A stretch of 11,359 nt of DNA. Origin: Tyzzerella sp. UBA1042. Lineage in GTDB: Bacteria > Bacillota > Clostridia > Lachnospirales > Anaerotignaceae. Location of the stretch: positions 1-11,359 of the forward strand of contig DCDZ01000059.1 in assembly GCA_002316675.1 (NCBI GenBank). The letters are read 5' to 3'. Both the position numbers and the translations under genes were made by a program. The notes beneath the pieces are model-generated. The model had not been told where the DNA came from and did no database searches. It saw only the letters and a program-made list of their open reading frames with translations. Shown one piece after another: positions 7,673 to 11,359 of the stretch; within the stretch, counting starts at the first letter, position 1, and each line of letters begins with the position of its first letter.

Positions 7673-8789
7673 CGTTGTTGCCACCATGTCCGGGGTGGTT
7701 TCTCTTGGCGTGGGGGAGCCGGATTTTAAAACGCCTGCACACATCAGAAAAGCGGCCATAGACCTTCTTGAGGAAGGCAACACCAGATATACCGCCAACT
7801 TGGGAATGCCTGCCCTAAGGGAGCGCATTGCCCATTATTTGGACAGGCGCTTTCAAATTAAGTATGACGCGGCGGATCAGATTATGTGCACCATCGGTGC
7901 CTCCGAGGCCATTGATGTGGCTTTTCGCACCATTTTAGAGCCGGGGGACGAGGTACTGGTCATTGAGCCTTGTTATGTATCCTATAAACCCTCCATTCTT
8001 TTGCAGCATGGCATTCCCGTGGTTGTGACAACAAAGGTGGAAAATGATTTTAAGCTGATGCCCGAAGAATTGGAAAAAGCCATTACCGGGAAGACAAAAG
8101 CCGTACTTTTGCCCTATCCCAATAATCCCACCGGTGCGATTATGGAAAAGGAGGACTTGAAAAAAATTGCGCCAATTATCAAAAAGCATGATCTGCTTGT
8201 TATTTCCGATGAAATTTATGGGGAACTGACCTATGGAGGCAAGAACCACGTTTCTATTGCATCCATTGAAGGGATGTATGAAAGAACCATTGTTTTAAAC
8301 GGTTTTTCCAAGGCCTTTGCCATGACAGGCTGGCGTTTGGGCTACGCGGCAGGCCCGAAGGAGCTGATTCGGCAAATGAATAAAATTCATGCCTATGTAG
8401 TGATGAGTGCGCCGGCAATAAGCCAGCAGGCAGCAATTGAGGCTTTGAGAGAGGATGCCCTTTGCGACGAGGATATTCTTGCGATGCGGGAAGCTTATGA
8501 TGAGAGACGGAAGTATCTTGTGGGGGAATTGAACCGGCTGGGCTTGCCTTGCTTTGAACCCAGAGGTGCATTTTATGTGTTTCCTTCCATTGCAAAAACA
8601 GGGCTTGGATCGGAGGAATTTTGTGAAAAACTGCTTTTTGAAGGCGGCGTAGCCGTTGTTCCCGGCAGTGCCTTTGGCGCCTGCGGAGAAGGCTTTATTC
8701 GCATTTCCTATGCATACAGCATGGAGGAATTAGGGGTTTGCATTCAAAAAATAGAAGCGTTTTTAAAAGAAAAGAAGCTTATTTCATAA
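7608..8789 (+). CDS. PLP-dependent class I/II aminotransferase
   Basis: A 393-residue fold-type I aminotransferase of the aspartate/aromatic branch; the usual length is about 390. From ATG 7608 the marks are: N-terminus MRDF with PPSGIRKFFD; VSLGVGEPDF (31-40); PNNPTG with PLP-contacting Asn173; SDEIY with Asp201 and Tyr204; NGFSKAFAMTGWRLGY with Schiff-base Lys235; and FIRISY with Arg365, which binds the substrate carboxylate. The family moves an amino group between an amino acid and a 2-oxo acid in the cytoplasm. The donor cannot be assigned from these motifs; aspartate, alanine or aromatic substrates are all possible. An ATG two codons earlier (7602) is the alternative start. The gene overlaps the end of the AIR-synthase frame, suggesting coupled translation. 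Confidence 0.92.
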   Translation: MRDFVAKTVAELPPSGIRKFFDVVATMSGVVSLGVGEPDFKTPAHIRKAAIDLLEEGNTRYTANLGMPALRERIAHYLDRRFQIKYDAADQIMCTIGASEAIDVAFRTILEPGDEVLVIEPCYVSYKPSILLQHGIPVVVTTKVENDFKLMPEELEKAITGKTKAVLLPYPNNPTGAIMEKEDLKKIAPIIKKHDLLVISDEIYGELTYGGKNHVSIASIEGMYERTIVLNGFSKAFAMTGWRLGYAAGPKELIRQMNKIHAYVVMSAPAISQQAAIEALREDALCDEDILAMREAYDERRKYLVGELNRLGLPCFEPRGAFYVFPSIAKTGLGSEEFCEKLLFEGGVAVVPGSAFGACGEGFIRISYAYSMEELGVCIQKIEAFLKEKKLIS

Positions 8790-8804
8790 AAATATTTGGG
8801 GGCT

Positions 8805-8838
8805 TTTGGAAACCGAATTTTATTTGTCTTGTATTTTT
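8805..8838 (+). terminator. Weak candidate terminator after the aminotransferase
   Basis: TTTGG (8805-8809) pairs with CCGAA (8813-8817) around a three-base loop, with one T-G wobble. A T-rich tract follows, ending in eight T near 8838. The stem is short and AT-rich, so termination here is plausible but weak. Confidence 0.3.
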
Positions 8839-9097
8839 TTTGAAATTTGTCGAAAATACATAGGTGAGATGGTATATGCACCGTTGACGTATTGAGAAAA
8901 ATATGAGATGATAAAATAAAAATATCAAAAGGAGCGAAATAGAATTGGCTACGGATGGGGATAATGACGCCGATACGGGTTTAGAGCATTTATGTGACAA
9001 TCATAGTTTATTTATATTCATAAGGGTATACTTTGTCTAAAACAAGCGTGTGATAGGCGAGGTATGCCTTTTTCTGTTTTTTTCGCAGGGTAAAGTC
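8839..9097 (+). other. Untranslated leader region of the CorC-type gene
   Basis: No established gene lies in the 320 bases between the aminotransferase and the CorC-type gene. The stretch holds a possible promoter, a good AAAGGAG (8928-8934) followed by a 31-codon TTG-started frame (8945-9040), and a hairpin AGGC/GCCT (9055-9069) followed by a T-rich tract to 9083. I compared it by eye with Mg2+ (M-box), Mn2+ (yybP-ykoY) and fluoride riboswitch motifs and saw no match. Confidence 0.45.
8884..8912 (+). promoter_or_regulatory. Possible promoter for the CorC-type gene
   Basis: TTGACG (8884-8889) is followed after 17 bases by GATGAT (8907-8912), which matches four of six consensus positions. It lies about 200 bases before the CorC-type start, leaving a leader of roughly 190 bases. 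Confidence 0.35.
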
Positions 9098-9103
9098 AGG
9101 AGG
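9098..9103 (+). promoter_or_regulatory. Ribosome binding site of the CorC-type gene
   Basis: A perfect AGGAGG stands eight bases before ATG 9112 and five before an in-frame TTG at 9109. Both are usable; ATG is preferred as the stronger codon. Confidence 0.65.
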
Positions 9104-9111
9104 AAGAATTG

Positions 9112-10422
9112 ATGTTTTTAGGTCCAATCATACTACAGCTTGTTTTGATTGTATGTAATGCAATCTTTGCAAGTGCGGAGATTGCCGTGATCTCAATGAA
9201 TGATGCAAGAATGAAGCGAATGGCCATAGAGGGAGACAAAAGGGCAAAAAGGCTGGTTTCTTTAACGAATCAGCCGGCAAGATTTTTGGCAACTATACAG
9301 GTGGCCATTACATTGGCGGGATTATTAGGCAGTGCTTTTGCTGCAAATCATTTTGCGGGAGAGCTGGCGCAGTTTATACAAAGCAAAGGGGCAAATGCGT
9401 CTTTGGCTGTTTTGCGCTCTTTATGCGTACTGGTTATCACATTTATTTTGGCATATTTTAACTTGGTTTTCGGTGAATTGGTTCCAAAGCGGGTGGCCAT
9501 GAAAAATGCCGAAAATTTGGCTTTGGGTATGAGCGGCCTATTAACCCTGGTTTCTAAGCTGTTTGCACCTGCGGTTTGGCTGCTTTCTGCCTCCACCAAT
9601 GCGATGCTACGCCTTATGGGCCTTGACCCTGAGGATGAAGAGGATGTGGTTTCCGAAGAAGAGATTTTTATGATGCTGGATCAGGGCAGTGAAAAAGGCA
9701 CCATAGACTTGGAAGAAAGTACCTTTATCCGAAATGTATTTGCTTTTGATGACACTTCTGTTGAGCAGGCCTGCACCCACCGGGTGGATGTAGTGATGCT
9801 GGAAATGGAAGAGGATATGGAAACGTGGGATACTATTATTATGGAAAACAGGTTTACTTACTTTCCTATTTGCGGAGAGGATAGTGATGATATTTTAGGG
9901 GTTCTGGATACAAAGACCTATTTTAGATTGGAGGAAAAAAGCCGTGAAGAGGTGATGGAAAAAGCCGTGGAAAAGCCTTATTTTGTGCCGGAGACTATGA
10001 AGGCGGATGCTTTGCTGCGCAATATGCGGGCAAACCGCAGGCATTTTGCTTTGGTTTTGGATGAATACGGCGGTTTAAGCGGCGTAATTACCCTGCGGGA
10101 TTTAATACAGCTGTTAATTGGAGATATGCTTGAAAGTGCGGAAGAGGCGGAAATTATCAATATGGGCAACGATCTGTGGACAATTCTGGGGACAGCATCT
10201 CTGGAAGATGTCAGCGAGGCACTGCATATTTCTCTTCCAGTGGAGGAGTATGAAACCTATGGTGGGTTTATTTTCAGTGAGCTTGGAAAAATTCCGGAGG
10301 ACGGCAGTCAATTTATGCTTGAAACAGCGGGAATGGAAATTCATGTGAAGGAAGTGAAGAACCATAGAATCGGTGAAACCGTTGTGCGGGTGCTGCCCCG
10401 AGAGATAGAAGAGGAAGAATAA
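9112..10422 (+). CDS. CNNM/CorC-type membrane protein (DUF21, CBS pair, CorC_HlyC)
   Basis: A 436-residue protein of the family often annotated as hemolysin or CorC. The DUF21/CNNM membrane domain covers about 1-180, with helices near 4-24, 56-78, 101-120 and 138-168. It carries the hallmarks SAEIAVIS (21-28) and FGELVPKRVA (120-129). A cytoplasmic CBS pair follows (about 205-335), whose second repeat has VLDEYGGLSGVITLRDL (315-331). The CorC_HlyC domain spans about 345-430 (YGGFIFSELGKIPEDG), and the end is acidic. Characterised members export Mg2+ or other divalent ions, with the CBS pair sensing nucleotide or metal; a haemolysin role is not supported. An in-frame TTG at 9109 would add one residue. 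The sirtuin gene starts 46 bases downstream, so the two may be co-transcribed. Confidence 0.93.
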   Translation: MFLGPIILQLVLIVCNAIFASAEIAVISMNDARMKRMAIEGDKRAKRLVSLTNQPARFLATIQVAITLAGLLGSAFAANHFAGELAQFIQSKGANASLAVLRSLCVLVITFILAYFNLVFGELVPKRVAMKNAENLALGMSGLLTLVSKLFAPAVWLLSASTNAMLRLMGLDPEDEEDVVSEEEIFMMLDQGSEKGTIDLEESTFIRNVFAFDDTSVEQACTHRVDVVMLEMEEDMETWDTIIMENRFTYFPICGEDSDDILGVLDTKTYFRLEEKSREEVMEKAVEKPYFVPETMKADALLRNMRANRRHFALVLDEYGGLSGVITLRDLIQLLIGDMLESAEEAEIINMGNDLWTILGTASLEDVSEALHISLPVEEYETYGGFIFSELGKIPEDGSQFMLETAGMEIHVKEVKNHRIGETVVRVLPREIEEEE

Positions 10423-10454
10423 AGGGTGTTTTATAGCAGACAGCGTTTAGTTAG

Positions 10455-10461
10455 AAGGAGG
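10455..10461 (+). promoter_or_regulatory. Ribosome binding site that supports a TTG start for the sirtuin
   Basis: AAGGAGG ends seven bases before TTG 10469, an ideal distance. No ATG or GTG in this frame lies nearby before the conserved N-terminal motif, so TTG is the likely start. Confidence 0.75.
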
Positions 10462-10468
10462 AGATTTT

Positions 10469-11203
10469 TTGAAAAAGGAATTAGCGGTGCTAAAGGATTG
10501 GATTCAAGAAAGTGAAAATATAGTTTTTTTTGGCGGCGCAGGTGTTTCTACGGAAAGTGGCCTGCCGGATTTTCGCAGCGAAACAGGGATTTTCTCCGCA
10601 ATCAGTGAGTATGGATATCGGCCGGAAACGATTCTCAGTCATTCTTTTTTCCTGCAAAATCCTCAGATATTTTTTCAATACTATAAAAAGACCCTTTTAT
10701 ACCCCGATGCCCAGCCTAATGACTGCCACAAGGCATTGGCAATGCTGGAGCAGGAAGGCAAGCTGAAGGCGGTAATCACCCAAAATATTGACGATTTGCA
10801 CCAGAAGGCGGGCAGCAAAACGGTTTTGGAGCTGCATGGGACCCTCTATCGTAATTATTGCGTAAAATGTAAAAAGGAATTTCCTTTGGAATATGTAACA
10901 AAGGATGAGGGGATCACCCGGTGTGACGCCTGCGGCGGGATTGTGCGGCCCGACGTGGTTCTTTATGAAGAAAGTCTGAATCAGGATACCATTGCAAAAT
11001 CGGTAGAGTTTATTTCCAATGCGGATTTACTCATCGTTGGGGGTACAAGCCTAAACGTTTATCCTGCGGCCGGGCTGATCAATTATTATCGAGGGAAAAA
11101 AACGGTGCTGATCAATAAATCAACGACACCTTATGATAATAAAGCCTCTCTGATTATTACAAGAAGTATAGGCGAGGTGTTTCGCGAAATCCTTGATTTC
11201 TAG
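10469..11203 (+). CDS. NAD-dependent protein deacylase, sirtuin family
   Basis: A 244-residue Sir2 protein, full length for a bacterial sirtuin. Motifs in order: GAGVSTESGLPDFRS (23-37), binding NAD; TQNIDDLH (104-111); catalytic His123 in the HG motif; four zinc-binding Cys at 131, 134, 152 and 155; and GGTSLNVYPA (191-200), closing the Rossmann fold. Family members remove acetyl or other acyl groups from lysine, using NAD and releasing nicotinamide and O-acyl-ADP-ribose, in the cytoplasm. Bacterial targets often include acetyl-CoA synthetase, but no such gene is in view and the substrate here is unknown. It starts with TTG after a strong ribosome binding site. It follows the CorC-type gene by 46 bases with no terminator seen between, suggesting one transcript, although I see no functional link. 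Confidence 0.95.
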   Translation: MKKELAVLKDWIQESENIVFFGGAGVSTESGLPDFRSETGIFSAISEYGYRPETILSHSFFLQNPQIFFQYYKKTLLYPDAQPNDCHKALAMLEQEGKLKAVITQNIDDLHQKAGSKTVLELHGTLYRNYCVKCKKEFPLEYVTKDEGITRCDACGGIVRPDVVLYEESLNQDTIAKSVEFISNADLLIVGGTSLNVYPAAGLINYYRGKKTVLINKSTTPYDNKASLIITRSIGEVFREILDF

Positions 11204-11209
11204 GGTTTC
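11186..11209 (+). terminator. Possible weak hairpin at the sirtuin stop
   Basis: GAAATCC (11186-11192) can pair with GGGTTTC (11203-11209) across a ten-base loop, with one wobble. The stop codon sits at the edge. No real T-run follows, so this is at best an inefficient terminator before the rRNA-type promoter. Confidence 0.2.
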
Positions 11210-11252
11210 TTGGACATCAAAGGAAAAAAGAAAAAAATAATGAAAATTATGC

Positions 11253-11281
11253 TTGACAATATGGCGCTAATTAGATATAAT
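11253..11281 (+). promoter_or_regulatory. Strong sigma-A promoter, probably of an rRNA operon
   Basis: A perfect TTGACA (11253-11258) and a perfect TATAAT (11276-11281) stand 17 bases apart. The upstream tract 11219-11250 is rich in A and resembles an UP element. Start of transcription is expected near 11288. This strength, together with the boxA-like motif that follows, is typical of rRNA promoters. Confidence 0.85.
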
Positions 11282-11288
11282 AAATTCT

Positions 11289-11309
11289 GCGCTGTGAAAG
11301 CGCTGTGAA
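11289..11309 (+). repeat. 10-bp direct repeat at the start of the rRNA-type leader
   Basis: GCGCTGTGAA occurs at 11289-11298 and again at 11300-11309, one base apart. It begins right at the predicted transcription start. No function is known to me. Confidence 0.8.
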
Positions 11310-11320
11310 CTTTGAAAATA
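11306..11320 (+). promoter_or_regulatory. boxA-like antitermination motif in an rRNA leader
   Basis: TGAACTTTGAAAATA closely resembles the Bacillus-type rRNA leader boxA (CTTTGAAAA core), which binds Nus factors to keep RNA polymerase from terminating in untranslated rRNA. The leader continues to the window end; the 16S start (AGAGTTTGATC) is not yet reached. Confidence 0.65.
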
Positions 11321-11359
11321 GAATAGCGTTTGAAAGAACACACAACCCATAGTCAATTC

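Noticed and set aside
8941..8980. Two ACGG words that recalled the guanidine-II (mini-ykkC) riboswitch
   Set aside because: The flanking bases do not form the required stems, and the downstream gene is not a guanidine carrier.
9112..10422. Annotation of the CorC-type gene as a haemolysin
   Set aside because: The domain set is DUF21, CBS pair and CorC_HlyC, which in characterised members handles divalent cations; the haemolysin name is historical.

Overview
The window looks like part of a chromosome from a low-to-mid GC Gram-positive anaerobe, most likely a member of the Bacillota class Clostridia (Lachnospiraceae-like). The reasons are strong AGGAGG-type ribosome binding sites, GTG and TTG starts, a MoxR-type VWA membrane protein pair, a VanW-family protein, and an rRNA-style promoter and leader at the right edge. 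I cannot name the genus from sequence alone. All six supported protein genes lie on the + strand.

Region 1 (1-4690) holds two overlapping genes for large membrane-anchored von Willebrand A (VWA) proteins. This is the usual tail of a MoxR AAA+ ATPase / DUF58 / VWA operon whose first genes would lie left of the window. The first protein has a BatA-type N-terminus, one VWA domain and a C-terminal membrane helix. The second has two VWA domains flanking a glutamine-amidotransferase-like domain with no visible nucleophile, then a C-terminal helix and a very basic tail. A 13-bp stem with a 49-nt loop and a U-run ends the unit. About 310 bases follow with no convincing gene.

Region 2 (5003-8789) is a probable operon of a VanW/G5 cell-envelope protein, a HypE-like AIR-synthase-family protein of unknown substrate, and a PLP-dependent class I/II aminotransferase. 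The AIR-synthase reading frame runs about 65-71 bases into the aminotransferase gene, so the two are probably translationally coupled.

Region 3 (8790-11203) has a 320-base leader with a possible promoter, a tiny candidate ORF and a weak hairpin with T-run. It is followed by a CNNM/CorC-type transporter-like membrane protein (DUF21, CBS pair, CorC_HlyC) and a sirtuin (Sir2) deacetylase with a TTG start.

Region 4 (11204-11359) carries a near-perfect sigma-A promoter with an A-rich upstream tract, a 10-bp tandem repeat and a boxA-like motif. These are the hallmarks of an rRNA operon leader; the 16S gene itself would begin just beyond the window.

The genes are mostly recognisable housekeeping or envelope families. 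The least understood are the dual-VWA protein with its basic tail and the AIR-synthase-family enzyme. No phage, transposon, CRISPR array or clear horizontally acquired island is visible.
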